From Amyloporia xantha (lineage: Eukaryota > Basidiomycota > Agaricomycetes > Polyporales > Adustoporiaceae): a stretch of DNA of 64,000 bases. The stretch is from contig JAYKKR010000007.1 of the NCBI GenBank assembly GCA_036971615.1, positions 1,240,001-1,304,000 on the forward strand, in the 5' to 3' direction. Within the stretch, counting starts at the first letter, position 1. Each line of letters starts with the position of its first letter. Below are positions 13,188 through 26,328 of this stretch, piece after piece. The position numbers and the translations under genes were made by a program. Below the pieces are notes generated by a model. It made no database searches. It had not been told where the DNA came from and was given only the letters and a program-made list of their open reading frames with translations.

Positions 13188-15005
13188 ATGGATATCGCGT
13201 TCGACACCACATGGTGTCCCGTTTGCAGCAGGCAGATCCTCCCCAAGCGCTACTACCTCCCCATTAACCCCCAGCCCCAGGCCCCCGTTGTACCCCCAAG
13301 TTCCCCTACCTCAGGTCAGCTCCGCAGTCTTGCGTGCTGGATCTTCCTCTGACCTCCCTCACAGACCCAAAAGCCCGATGATGACGTGCCACCACCACGT
13401 CTACCCCGCACAAAGACCGGCACCATTCGTGCTAGGGGCGGAGGACTCGTACACGGCACAGGTCGTGTGAAGCCCAACGGTGCCCTGAAGCGCAATGACA
13501 CCGTCAAGGACTCGAGGAAGAAGACTCCCGACGCGCCTACGGGCCCGGTCGAGCCATCCCTCGTTCGTCCTGCGGGGCCTGTTCGCCACCGCACCGTCAT
13601 AGACCAGTCGCCCGTCCCCCTCTACTGCTCCGACGAGTGTCGCCTCGCGGACCTGCAGATGTCGCACGGCGCAATTGGCATCGACTACAACCCCGACCGG
13701 TGTATGTCACCCACCCTGCCGCCTGTTCCTCACAATTCCTTCACCGACTTCTCTGCCCCGGAGGAGAGCGACTCTGGGAGCGGCGCGTCCTTCGACTCGC
13801 AGTCCTCCATTGCGTCGTCTCCTCCGGTGACCCAGACGAGGTCCAACCCCATCCCCAAGGGCTATGCCGCACTCGCTCGTCTGTTCCCTGACCTCCCTCC
13901 GCCGCCTCCGCCCGCGCCCATCACGCGGCGCGACAGCGGTGACTCTGATGTTTCCATTAACCAGAACTACCAGACCGGCAACATGATGGCAGCACGGCGT
14001 ATCAACGCCGCCCTCAGCCAAGGCCGGCCGAAGAAGGGTTCGCAGTTCGGTTCCGGGTCGAAGGACAGCAAGCCCGTCCCTGGCTGGACTGACGGCTCGC
14101 AGGCATGGCGCGCGAGCGTTTACAACCTCACCTCCCCCACGGAGCTGAACAAGCCTATCTCCGCGGAACGCGCGAAGGACGCATACAAGGGGTTCGTCGC
14201 GAGCTCGCACAGGTCGCAAAGCGGTGTCTACTCGACCCTGAGCGAGGCGATGCCCACGTTCGACAGCTCTTCCTCTGCAGCGTCGCTCCCAGCGCACACC
14301 GCCAAGGCCTCGGCTTCCGTCGCCCGCTCGCAGTCTGCTGCGGAGGACCTGTACAGCAAGTACCCGCTCTTCGCTCGTAGGTCCGACTCGCGCAGCTCCC
14401 TCGCGGGCAGCCCTGGCCCGGGATTGTCTACCTCGCCGACCGGCTCCACTCGTTCACTCCCTGTCTCTACTGCGCCGCGGCGGAAGGAGTACTCGCTCGT
14501 GAAGCCGGGCGCAGAGGGTCGCCTCTTGGTTCCCGATATCAAGATGTCGCGTGTGCCGTCGAACCTCACCGTGTCGAGCGATGCCAGCTCCAGCTTGAGC
14601 AGCTATGCCGGTGGCTACTACGGGGGCAGTAGCCGGAAGCGCAGTCCCTTGAGCAGGCAGAACAGCGACGCGAGTATGGAGAGTGCGGACAGCAGGGCCA
14701 CGGAGGAGGCCGATGAGACGATGCGCCAGTGGCCATCGTCGCCTGTCTCTGGGACGCCGAGCTCGAAAGTTCCTAGTGAGTGGCTTGCACTGTTGTCTGC
14801 TCAGTGCAAGGAAATTGACGTGTCGTTTGCAGCACGCTCGTGGAGCTATTCCGACGATACGATGACATACCCCATTCTGCGGATTCCCAGGAAGGAGAAG
14901 CGCGTCGAGCGTCGTGTCGTTGACGGTCAGGAGCGCGATGTTGAAGTCGAGGTGGAAGTGGAGGACCCCCGCAAATGCCTCTTCCTGTTCGCTGGCAGTC
15001 GCTAG
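13188..15005 (+). CDS. ECL1-family (ECL1/2/3-like) zinc-binding protein
   Basis: The protein starts MDIAFDTTWCPVCSRQI, giving a CxxC pair at residues 10 and 13, and a second knuckle reads LYCSDECRLADL about 100 residues on. That CxxC...YCSxECRxxDL layout is the Ecl1 zinc-binding signature; in fission yeast Ecl1 proteins extend chronological lifespan. The remaining roughly 450 residues are Ser/Pro-rich and disordered, ending in a short conserved-looking tail (SYSDDTMTYPILRIPRKEKR, then FLFAG). Exons: 13188-13314, 13365-14775, 14833-15005. The best donor (GTCAGC, 13315) leaves phase 1 while the next exon needs phase 0. Either a weak GTACCC donor at 13290 is used or one base is overcalled in the C-rich exon 1. 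The second intron (57 nt) is stop-free and a multiple of three, so retention would add 19 residues. About 569 aa. Confidence 0.65.
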
Positions 15006-18000
15006 TCGCTGCCACCGTCCTTCGTCCCTTCCCTCTTGCATATCCTTACAGCCGCCTACCTTACCCACCTCTAACGACCTCTACACACGTCTCCTCGCAT
15101 CATCGCATTTGCATCGCACTCATACCCACACGCTCACGCCGATACCTCACGACGACATACCCTCACGACGCCCGCAACCTGACTTATTCCTCATATCCTC
15201 ACCTTGCTCGCCTCTCGCACACGCTCTCCTCGCACTTTCATACTTTACTACGCGCCCCCAGTCGCACCCGTCGTCTCGTTCCTCGTCTGCGGTCTTCAGC
15301 CGTCCCATGTCGCGTCCAACCACGACACGTCCCCTGCATACCATATCATCCGCACACATTGCCTACTCTCGCGACCGTCTCGCGGCGCACAAAATGTCAA
15401 ATATCCGCCTGTGTACCATATGTACGATATCGCGTTGGCTGTCTCCCGGGACCTTGTCTCATCGCTGTCATGTTTGTCTGTACTTGTACCACTTCGCCAT
15501 CCTTATCATCATCCTCACAATCCGTCGACCTCACGCATTTCACGCCTCACGCTACCTTACGATTCATGGACCGCGGTCCATTCTAACGACTCCGTCGCTC
15601 TCTGGCATTCATTCTCCGTCATTTCTTCCATGACCCACTTGTGTACACTACTGCATCTGTGCTTTCTTTTCTTCCTTTCCTCTCGGTTTTGGGCTGTACG
15701 TCTTTCGCATGGGTAATGGGGGCGCTCACGGTTGGGACTCGGTGTTTATTCTTTCAAATCCTTTCGCATTCTTTGTTTACCACGCGTGTAGTTTAGCTGC
15801 TGTGCCATAGTTTCGCCTCTCCACAATGTCGGACCTACGCAACACAATCGTCAATGCATGTTTGGGCTCCATGAATCTCTCCAATCATTGTGGCTCCTGG
15901 CCTCTGGTGTGACCGCTGAGATGTTCGCTGAGATGCAAGCCGTTCCTAGCCGTTCGCGCCTTGTTTCACATTGGTGAGTCCTTTTGTGATGCGCACTGCG
16001 TCCTAACTCGCCAGGTCTGGGCTTGCGGTCGATCTTGATTCTTTGCGAACCTGTCTGATTGCCTGCCACCAGCATTTCCGGTCATATCTATAATCTCTGC
16101 ATTCCCCAGCAAACAAGAATACTGCCAAGGTGACTGACTAACTACTTGACAAAAACGCTGCCCACTCGCGTCTAAGAGGCCTTGTTCATGCATCGACCGA
16201 CTCGGTCGAGACCGTTCGGCTCCAGCTCTAGCGTATACTATGACCGTCACTAGCTATAGCACCGACGCAGAGGTCCCGATTCCCAATGGTGGACAGCGCA
16301 TTCCTTGTCTCTATTCTCTCGCCCAATTGTCTTCTCCATATTTCACCTACGGTATACGGTAAGGAACATGCCAAGTACTCGTACTAAGTAGCACTGCTCG
16401 AGGTCTTCCGAATCGCATCATGCGGCCCACCCGTCCTCGTATCGCTATCGCCTTGGTCGTCGCGTGTCGGTGGACGATCAAATCACCGCTCCGCTCTGAG
16501 ACTGCGTCCCGGGCGGAGCGGCGAGCCATGGCCTATGGCCTGTGGCCTGTTTCTGTTTTTATTATCCAAGTCGTTTATTATCGCGGCCGACGCATATATG
16601 GGAATAGTCCGCCCCCTCCACCCCACCCCAGATCGCCAATCGCGCTCTCGAGTCTCGACCGCCATGGAATAGTAGGCCTCAAGATTCGAGATTCGAGAAA
16701 AAGAGGGAGGCGGCTTTGTGGCTTCCTTATATGCATATTGCATTGCGGCGAGACGACGATGAGAAGTATGTATTGTTCTGATGGTGGTAACGCCGCAGCG
16801 GGGGGAGCCTGAGCGGACTGTCGCTGAGCAACGCTGGCATTGGTAGACTCGATACCGTCCGTCTTGGTCTGGCGGTCTCGGATAGCTGCATCCAGATCTT
16901 GCAGGACACGAGACAGACAGACAGACGGCGTGCGCTGTTCGTTTGCGCGCGGGCGGTGGTTCGGACGCGGTGCGAGTTCTGTTGTTCTCCTTGATTCGAA
17001 GTCTGACGTGGGCCTCTATCTAGCTCTATCTGCCTTCTGGTCTGGCGATGCACAAGATGGGATCTCTTGTTCGCGTGCGGCTGGCGACGACGGGGCGCTC
17101 GAGGGACGTGCTGTATTTATTATTATTCGCGTTCGCCCGACTGTCGCACGTACTGATGGACGGATGGTTATCTGAATGTACATCAACGTCCGACGTCGAA
17201 CAGAGACGGTTGCGCCGTGCGACTGTTTCACTACTTCTTGGGAAGGTTCTGGCGAGTGGCTTGATGTGTGCTGACGTGGCGACGTTCGACTGCAGCTGCC
17301 GCCGGTGAATTGTGGAAGTGCTGAGTAGGCACGCGGACGGACGACGACGTGCCGACGTGTTCTGGGGCGACCGATAATTCGTTGGTGATCATTGGCCGTG
17401 GGGGGAACCCCGGGAACAGCACCTGGCGATCGGGGAGATGGCATCGGCGAAGACGAGATTGGGGAGTTGTCACCGGGACGAGAAGATAGGTAATTGTGCG
17501 TGACACGGGCATGCAGTGACTCGTGTTGTTCTCCGAGAGTTGTTCAATTGTGAACGATTGAACCCCGGGGGGATATAGACAGGGGGACGTGCGATAGGTT
17601 GTGAATGGATGGTCTGCGCTGCTCTGGACTCGGGGCAGCTTCGGGCGCGGGGGACTGACGGACTGTGCAGCGGGGAAACGTGACCGGGTTGAATGGGATG
17701 ACGTAGGCGGGGATGTCTGCGACTGACTTCTCGTGAACGAACAGGGCCTTCGATGACCCGTCCTGCCCGATTTGCTACCTGCTTCTCCTCTTTTTCCTGC
17801 GACGTCTCGGGACGCTCAGCCACAGGGCCCAGACCGTGACATCACTCTCCCAAGAAAAGCATTCCACCCCCCTTAACGGTCCTCCGACTCGACCAGCAGT
17901 TCAACACAGCTACCCATTCTTCATCATCCCATGTCCGAACATCGAGCGAGCGACACACACGTTCGTCCGCCACTGCAGTTCTGACATGACCGCTATCCCC

Positions 18001-21000
18001 CAGTACACGTTCGCACAGGACTTCCCGCGATCTAATCTGCCATCGGGTCAGATCTCCTTGTCGTGTGTGTCCTTGCTGCTCCAGCGGGCTTCATTGTCCA
18101 CTTCTGTCCCCCATAGAAACACCGCGCACGTCGGCGAGCCCAGATCTCTACTCGGCTGACTTGAGTCGTGCGCCCCGTTCTCATGTTCCTTGAGAACTCT
18201 TCTCGCTATTGCGAACCGCGCCAGGTATCTATCGAGAAGCCGCAATGCAATGCATTCCAATCTTACGCTCCTAGTCTATACACATGCTGCATTGGCTGCG
18301 ATAGCGAACGGCCTAGTCGCCAATACCCCACAATGCAAACCCGGCCCCTCACTGCGAGGTCCATTGTCTTGTATGAATGACAGATCCGACGGGAAGCCTT
18401 CGGTCAGCTGCCGGCTGCTGCCCCCAAGCCAGTAGGCCTGCGGCCGCGCGTTCGATGTGCATCGATACTCTCATATCACGAGTCGACTATTCATAACATG
18501 TCGCACTGGACCACGGATCGTGACCTGCGCGGCGAAAGCAGACGCCAGAGTCTCGAACTCGAACCCCCAAAAGGCATATGCCTGCATGTCCTGGACGCGC
18601 ACGGATGACTGAGCTCGCCATCGCAGGCAATGCTTCGTTCCCAGTCCGTCGCACGCCTTTACGGATGCTGTGGAGCTCGGCACGCTTCGATGGGATTCTC
18701 GACTGCCTCTCGCATGCCAGCGCGCGACGCCCCATTCGAACGGTGGCTTCCCACTTGCCTCCTTCGACGCGTGCACGGGGCCTCGTGACCTGCCTCGGAT
18801 CCGCGATAGTGATACCGATCTGTGTGTATACGCCAGGCCAAGCGACTTCGGTCTGTCAGGACGCGGGAAGGGCATATGGATGTGTGTGACATTGGGGGTC
18901 TGTCGCTCTCAGGAGAGAGAGACACGGCGTGTTCGCAATTGCCCTGTGTGCCGACGTGCGCCCGAGTATCTGCTCTCCGAGCACTAGAAGCCCCTTGTGT
19001 AAATACGCTGCTGGCACAGCCTGTCGTGCGGCCTTCGAAGAACCCCTCGGCACAGGGGGGGACGCCAGGTCTGACTGCCCAGCCAACCCCTGGGCGGCAG
19101 CCAATCCAGCCACGTCCATCATGAACTGCCTTCTTCTCCATTGATTCATTCCTTCCTTCCCCGCGTTCTCATACGTAAAATAGTCGCGTAACATCCCGTT
19201 TTTCATATTCCTCACACCGTCTTCTCTTCCAGACGCCGGCGACCCCGCTACCCCAGGATGTGCGCTACTGCGCACCATGCACCGTGCACCGTGCGCGCGC
19301 GCCGCTTCGCTGATCGTTACGTAGCGCCAGCTGACGGGTGCGGAGAGACGCCTGCGGCGGCTCGTCTGCGTCCGCGGACTGGTGATAATTTGAATAAGTA
19401 CGTGACAGAATTTGGCGGGAGCTTCGCGCTGCTGGTTGACCGCGGGCGATCACACGGCATACCGTAAGTCGTGATGGGCACCCTACATTGGCTCTATACG
19501 AAGACGGACTCCTCCTGAGTGCGAATGCGGGGCGGCGCCGTCGGACATCTCGGTGGATCCTGATCAGCGTGTGCCGCGCAGAGACAGGCCTCTGTCCGCC
19601 GGGTCCGTGGTCCGTGTCCGTCGTCGTGATCGTGGTGAGGGTTTCGGTGCTTGCGCAGTTCTGACAGGTGAAACCTGTGATCACTGCACAGAGCAGTAGG
19701 CCGTTTCCGCCGAATTGCATAGCGCAGTGATAGACTGAGACAAAGGGGCAGCTCTAGAAGGTGAGTGTGCGGCGTGTACGCGTTGTACGGCGTGCGTTGT
19801 GAGCCATTTCCGTCGTACATGTTGTCGCACACTGGCACAAGGTTGTCACCGTGACGATTGCCCCGCATTACCCCAGGCGGAGGAGGGGTGGCATCGTGGA
19901 GAGCGTGCTATTTCCGTCTGGGAGCCAGGGCAAGGCACTTTCGAACACGTGGGTAAGTGAATGTTTGGAACGTCGTTTTATTTGACGTGCGCCCACATGG
20001 TGCCTGCGCGGGAGGGCGGCACATACACAAGGTGAGCTGTGACATTCGCGGTGTACAGGGGGCGTGGGCCCAGAAGAGGGTTGGACACTTTCATGCTTCC
20101 GCGAATTCGTCAAGTTGGTGGAGCTATAGAGAAAGGTCGCATTCTCGTCGTACACTATGTCCGCAACATCAGGATCTCAATAGCGGCGTTGCCGCTGATA
20201 CGGATCGGCGCGCCAGGCCACTCGACTCTCACAGAGCGCGTGCGTGTATCAGAGCCATTCAAGGGAATCCCGCATACAGAACCGTGCGAGGCCGGCGCGG
20301 ATGCGTTCGTGTCCCCGCCAGACGTCGTGCGATATTGATGCGTGACCACTGGTGCGAAATCTCAGAGCGCGCTGACTGACCATCGGCGAATGTGACAACC
20401 ACCCAGGCCGTGGAGCTCCTCGGACGGCGCGTCGCAAGTAGACTCAAAGTTTGGGTGGTACGGGCGGCGTTTCATCCGCATCTATCCGGGTACGGTCGAA
20501 CTTTCGTCGTCGTCGAGAAGTGCGGGCAGATGCTAGTGGTCGAGAGAAGTGACTTTGAATTCCGGATTATGGGCGGCACGTCCATGGGCAAAATCGAGGC
20601 CAAGTGAGAAACGGAGCGTTCTCGTCGGGGTGTAGCAGAGGCGCGGCTTAGCGTGAGTGTCGTATTGTGGTTTCTAGATGTTTTGAATCCCCATTCAATT
20701 ATTCAAGGCCCCGATGCTTTCTATCATTCGAACATCCTCATGCTCGGAACAGCAATCGACGTCGAGTCGTCCTAGTCTCGATCGCTCTCGACGTTTTCGA
20801 CACTCGTCCGGATCACGTCCTCCACGGTCTTTCTCCCAGGATTATTTATAACGGGCGTTATCCCCCCTGCAGGAACGCCGACAAGTGAATTGCTCGAATG
20901 GACGTCCAGTCGCGAAAAAGCGACATGTCCTTTGTTCGCGTCTTTTTTCAGTTGCAGCGTCCGGATCCCTGCTGACCCATCATGGCCCTGGCCCTGCCGC

Positions 21001-24000
21001 TGGACAACGCCCGCCGCAATTAGCTAGACTGCGAGCGCGGAACAAGTCGTGCCGCCGGCTGTCCATCTGACTGTGACCACCCAGCAACGTATGCGTCAAT
21101 GTCACTCTGTCAGAAAGGACCATCCTGGTACGGGGTTCCTGCGATCACAGGACGGTGTTCTTCATTTCATATACTTGAGCGGGGAGCCGCGTCGGGGACT
21201 CTGACGCCCCGCACAGATGAGCCACAGATGCCATCACCAACTTCCCCGCATCGGGCATCGCGAACGTCGGCGGTTGCTGTCAAGGCGAGTGCAATTATTG
21301 AATGCGATAATGCGATTCCTCCACTTTGTCTCCTATTTGTCTTTGAACGCTCCGGCGAACCCCTGGCCTGGTTGTTCCTGAGGCCTGAGCTGCCATGAAG
21401 CTCAATTGCTCCACTTTATGATCCAGACAGCTCGGAGACACACTTAATGTTACTCGCGTCAAAGCTATTGGGTATGGAATTGCGGTTCGCGCTCCTCCCG
21501 GCCCCGATTGCACTCGGGCACGGTGTCGTGTCTTGCTTCTTTGTTGGGTGAGTGTGGTAATGTGGCGAGACAAATTGGCTGGTCAGCAGGTATGATGTGA
21601 CTCGGAGGACTTTCCTTTGCGAGTCTTGGGATTGCACAGTTGTAACTTAATGGCGATACTGTCCGCCTCGAGGTGTCCTTAGCACACGGTAACCCGATGC
21701 TATTCCATCCTTGTCAGCTCCAGGAGCGGGAAGAGATCCGGAACAGCCTCAAGCTGACGTCTGATCCTCGGTGCTGGGAGCACCTCGCAGTGGCTCACAC
21801 CACCTGTCTCTTCTGAGTTCGTCAGGCAACCGTCAGCCCAGCCAGTCACGCATTTATCCGAGCTATATCCCTGCACATTGTTGGTATGTCCTGAGGTGTC
21901 TCAATCACCATTGATCCGGTGTACACTGATCATGATGGAAGGTATGCACGGGATACTGCATCTCCGAGGTATCGTGACCCGGGCTTGTGACTGTATCTGG
22001 TACACGTTCTTACCATAATCGCTGCCGCGGATACACCCGAACACTGCCTCATATGTTGCCATTGGTATCCGCGCGTCAGGATCTTGCCGATTGCTAGTCA
22101 GTGGGTCCACCTTCCAATCCGCTGCTGCTGACATGTACAGGCAAACTTTGACGACCCGTCATACTGCTTCGATAACGCGCACTAGCGTAAAGTCAACGTG
22201 GCGTGACGGTGTACCTTTCTATATCCTTCTGCTATACTGATGCGTCCTTCATGTTAACTTCGGCTATATGATACTAGCACCAGATTCCATGACGGGTCAG
22301 AATAATCTTATCACACCACAACTCGATTTACCTCGATAAGCTCGTATGAACGCTGAACTGACGGAATGTGTCGCCTGCAAACGGCTCGTTTCTCCGACGT
22401 TATACCTCTGCTGCAGGAGCTTGTAGTAAGCCTGTTATCTTGCCATCCCGGTACAAAGCAGACGAGGACAAAACATCCGCATCTAGACATCGCGCATAAC
22501 CGCTATAGGGACCGTTTGACCGAGGTGCGGAAGGGTCAGCCCGGGTCTTTAGGTCATCTGTTCTCGATATTTGGCGCTGCGGTAATGCCTCCCCCGATCT
22601 ACACTACTCAGCCAAGCCTCCCGATGGGTCAAACGAGAATCACTCAGTGGGCTCTCATAACGAAGGGCCAGGCTGTCCCTCCTGGAGCTTTTACGGTACG
22701 GTGGAACGAGTCTCCTTCAGGAGTTGCCCCAAGGAAGTTTATACAATGCTGGACTAGTGTGTTACAGTGGCATTGGCAGAGATCCCGAGTGGAGCTCAGG
22801 AAAGCTAAAGCTAAGGTGAGACATGTCTTCTCACAGCCGCCACATATGGCTAGATGCGCAGACAAGCTATTAAGCAACTGTAAGCATAATGCTCCGCAGA
22901 GAACCTCGGTCAGTATTGAGATGACTCTGTGCTAGGCTGACTGCATGAATGACGTAAGGTATTCCTCAGGCGATTCTTTGGACCAAGCTAGCGCTACTGA
23001 TTGGTGGCTGTTCAATGGTGTGCGTGCGAAGGTCAGTCCATGAATTGCTGTCTATCGATCGGTTGAAAGGTGTCTTGCAGCATACGCGCACATACGCATC
23101 TCGAGACCGGTTTCGGTCCGTGTCCATTCGGACCTGAAGCCCGCGCAAGAGGATCATTCTAAGGAATGTCACCGGCCTTATGGTGTCCCATTTCACTGTA
23201 TATCCACGTACAACCCGACGATCCTCGGAGTTTGTCCACGAGCCGACATGACGGGACTTAGGCTTGTAGGAACAACTTTCCGGAACATATCAACATCGTA
23301 TGCTGTATGCCGTGGTGGAACTCGGGACGGATCATTGCTAGTGACTCTATCACACTATTCGGACCGTTGCAGCTTCGCAAGGTGGGCGAGCTGACGAAGT
23401 AGCCTATTTTTGACGACGGTCCGGGAAATTCGCAGATCGTCTATTCTGGTCCTCCATTACTAGGAAACTTGAACTCGGCCCGAGCTGAGTCTGTCTTGGA
23501 AACTGGAGAAGTGTTGATCTCTCTTAAGAGCATACACACCTAGTATTCTACTGCGATCGGAGTAAACACATATAGTAAACTTCTGTCGAGACCCTCCGGC
23601 CTATAGTTGCGTCGGTGACATCATTTTAACGCTAAAGCCACCACTGGTCAGAAGCGAGGATAAACTTCTCTTTCGGTATGCAATAGTCCCTTCAATGTTT
23701 CTGGACAGTTCGACTGCTGCTTGCACAAAGCAAATTATCTATATTCCTTTTCTTGATCCAGTGCGTGTCGCATGCGCCACCGACGCGATCGTGATGTGAC
23801 AGGACGCGTCGTATGGTGTCACTCTGTCGTAAGTCACGCTTTGGCCCTTTCGATACTGCGAAATTCTCGTACTTACGAGAAGTAGCAGCCTTATGCAAGT
23901 ACGTTGTCCAGTGCATATGTAACATAACGAGGACGGTGGGCTAGGTAAAAATTCATTTGTTCGGTGCAAAGCATGATATCCTGAAATCAAAGTCATGTCG

Positions 24001-24032
24001 TTCCAGCAGTCCTTTATCGCAGAAGAGCACAA
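15006..24032. other. Gene-free stretch of about 9 kb
   Basis: The first 700 bases are pyrimidine-rich and probably include the 3' UTR of the ECL1-like gene. Beyond that there are only short ORFs. The longest is a 189-codon ORF at 22366-22935 (+), which resembles nothing I know and is within chance expectation. A short (GACA)n run lies at 16912-16926. The last few hundred bases should contain the F-box gene promoter. I saw no RNA gene or transposon ends. Confidence 0.5.
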
Positions 24033-25819
24033 ATGCATACATGCTTGAAAGTCCCTGAACTCTTGGCCATAATTCTCGAGTGGGCCTTCTGTACTGATGC
24101 AGAACTCGGCCCTCCAACACTGGCAAGACTCGCGCGGACGTGTCGTCTGTTTCAGGATGCAGCGCTTGATATTCTCTGGCGTACACAGACAACCATGTCG
24201 CCGCTCATCAAATTGTTGCCTGAGCATTTATGGGTCGAGGAGGGATATCTCAGTGGGGAAAGAGCAGTGGTAAGCATTCTCCTGCGCAACTCGTGACTCT
24301 CCAACAGGCTTACCACAGTTGCCAGACGCTGATCCAGGCGCCACAACCTGCTGATTGGACCCGTTTCCTCAATTATGCAGCCCGCATCAAGCAATTCGCT
24401 TATTATCATCCCGCATTTAAGTCTAGTGACCACTTGAGGCAAGTTCAACCAAGTTCATACGGTCTGTTGCTCCAGCATCGTCCATCCGGACACTTTTTCC
24501 CCAATCTTCGTCAGTTCGAATGGCGACAGACTTCCGCGGACATAGTGAACAGTGTGGCTCATCTACTCCTCCTAATGGACCCGAAGGTGTCTAATATGTC
24601 AGTGCACATATCCGATAGCCTCGGAGGGGACATTGGTCTCCTCGCTGAAGTCGAGCATGCATTAGAAGATTTCGGCCAACGCTGCAAATTCCTCGAGCAT
24701 ATCATGTTCGTTTCCCCTTCAATCCCTATGTTTACAGCACTGGTTTCGAATATTATTCTTCGTCACAATCATCTTCATACTGTCTACATCTTCCAACATT
24801 CTCATACCCCAATATCGCATGAGGCATTGATGCACCTTGCACGCCTCTCGACACTCAAGAAGTTCGCTATTCGTATTGACAATTTTCCTGGTTCTATTGA
24901 CGCCCTCTGTTCTGCCCTGGGCACGTCAGACATTATCTTCCCTGCACTACAATACTTGGTGGTTTATTCAACCACTTTAGGTGCTTTCGGTTCCTTGATG
25001 GACATATTACAAACTCGATGTCTAGAGCGACTGGATATCCTGGTCTCTCCAGCACCTACCGCTTTGGAAGTCAAAGCTTTCACGACTAGACTAGCTCAAC
25101 CTCACTACCAAGCATTGATGACTACGATTACTCTCACTGCTGGTAATGGAAGTCCCCGCGGTCAAGATGATTATGTCATAACAAGCGACGTCTTGAAGCC
25201 GCTCCTCTCCCTCCCAAGAATACGCGAATGCAAATTGGCGATGCGCTGCCCTCTCCAGCTTGACAACGCATTCCTAAATGACCTTGCTCTGGCTTGGCCA
25301 GAACTCCGGGAGCTCGAACTGGAGCCTGGATGGCGAAGAGATACGGGTACTCCAGGAATCACGTTGAGAGGACTCATACCGCTCGTCCAACACTGTCCCG
25401 ATTTGATCAATCTTTGTCTCGCGTTCGACACCGACGTATCCGAATTGAGGGAGATATACGAAGAGAAGCGGCCAGGAGAAGGGTTTTCCAATCCATGGAT
25501 CAAGGGACTCTCAGTGGCCACTTCAAGAGCGCAGCATCTCGATGAAGATGACACAGTTATCCTGGCTGGCTTCCTCTCGGATCTCTTCCCTAATTTGCAG
25601 GCCATCTACTCGTTGTGGAGCTGGCGCCACGAGGTATTAGTTGATGCACAAGAAGACGCTGCCGACAACAATGAAGCAAAACAGTGGAGAGTCGTGCAGG
25701 AGCTGGCCAGGGAGATGGGGCGGATTCGGAGGCAGGAAAGGCGCTGGCGGACCAAACTCTCCCAGATCCAGGCTGCGAAGCAGGAGGACATGGCCGTAGA
25801 GCAGTTGAATAAAGCATGA
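24033..25819 (+). CDS. F-box / leucine-rich-repeat-like protein
   Basis: Two exons (24033-24269, 24308-25819) join in phase 0 across a very short 38-nt intron (GTAAGC...CAACAG), giving 582 aa. Residues about 7-50 form an F-box-like helix set (VPELLAIILEWAF, then LARLARTCRLFQDAALDILW). The rest shows irregular Leu-rich segments typical of the large agaricomycete F-box/RNI families (LERLDILVS, LRELELEPGW, ALQYLVVYS). Such proteins are substrate adaptors of SCF ubiquitin ligases, binding Skp1 through the F-box; the target here is unknown. The C-terminus is a charged, probably coiled-coil tail (about residues 530-582). The start is the first ATG in frame with the F-box; an ATG at 23995 is in another frame and stops after 17 codons. 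The downstream protease gene is convergent. Confidence 0.78.
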
Positions 25820-26328
25820 CCACATCTAGTGTCTGCCATCAGACTTCAGGTGGGTTGAATTTGGTTTGACCTTTGCGTGTCTCTAGATGCATATATCCAG
25901 ATGCTTTCTGCCGTACGCAAACTCTACATTGTTACCTTGCAGAGAGGAGGACGGTAACAATATTGATCCAGGCGCATCTATAGCTTGCCCTTGTACTCAA
26001 GAAGTTGCAAGAATGACTTCAGAACTTAGCTACTAACGCCCATTTGGAATCGAATGTGGACTTTTTTCGAAAGTATATTCTATGTACATCCGTTTTATAC
26101 CGCTTCACAAGCAACAAAATCTCATTAAAATCCGTCGCATGTTCTCTGATGATCGTTCCGTTCTCTCTGATTCGCCTGCTAATTGCGCTGTACGGCCGTG
26201 ATCAGACATCGTTCACAAGGTACGTATATTGACTACAAAAGGTCTTTGGTCCATAAGTTCCTGCTCCTCATCGGCAATACTCAAGCCGCGCCTACACTAA
26301 TCACTTTTTGGACAACCAGCTTTTCTTA
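25820..26328. other. Intergenic between convergent genes
   Basis: AT-richer spacer that should contain the 3' UTRs of the F-box gene (+) and the aspartic protease (-). No ORF of note. Confidence 0.4.

Noticed and set aside
14914..15716. Three overlapping ORFs downstream of the ECL1-like gene
   Set aside because: All reflect a CT-rich tract (Ser/Thr/His/Pro-rich in every frame); most likely 3' UTR.
22366..22935. 189-codon plus-strand ORF in the gene desert
   Set aside because: One or two ORFs of this length are expected by chance in 64 kb; no motif, introns or homology recognised.
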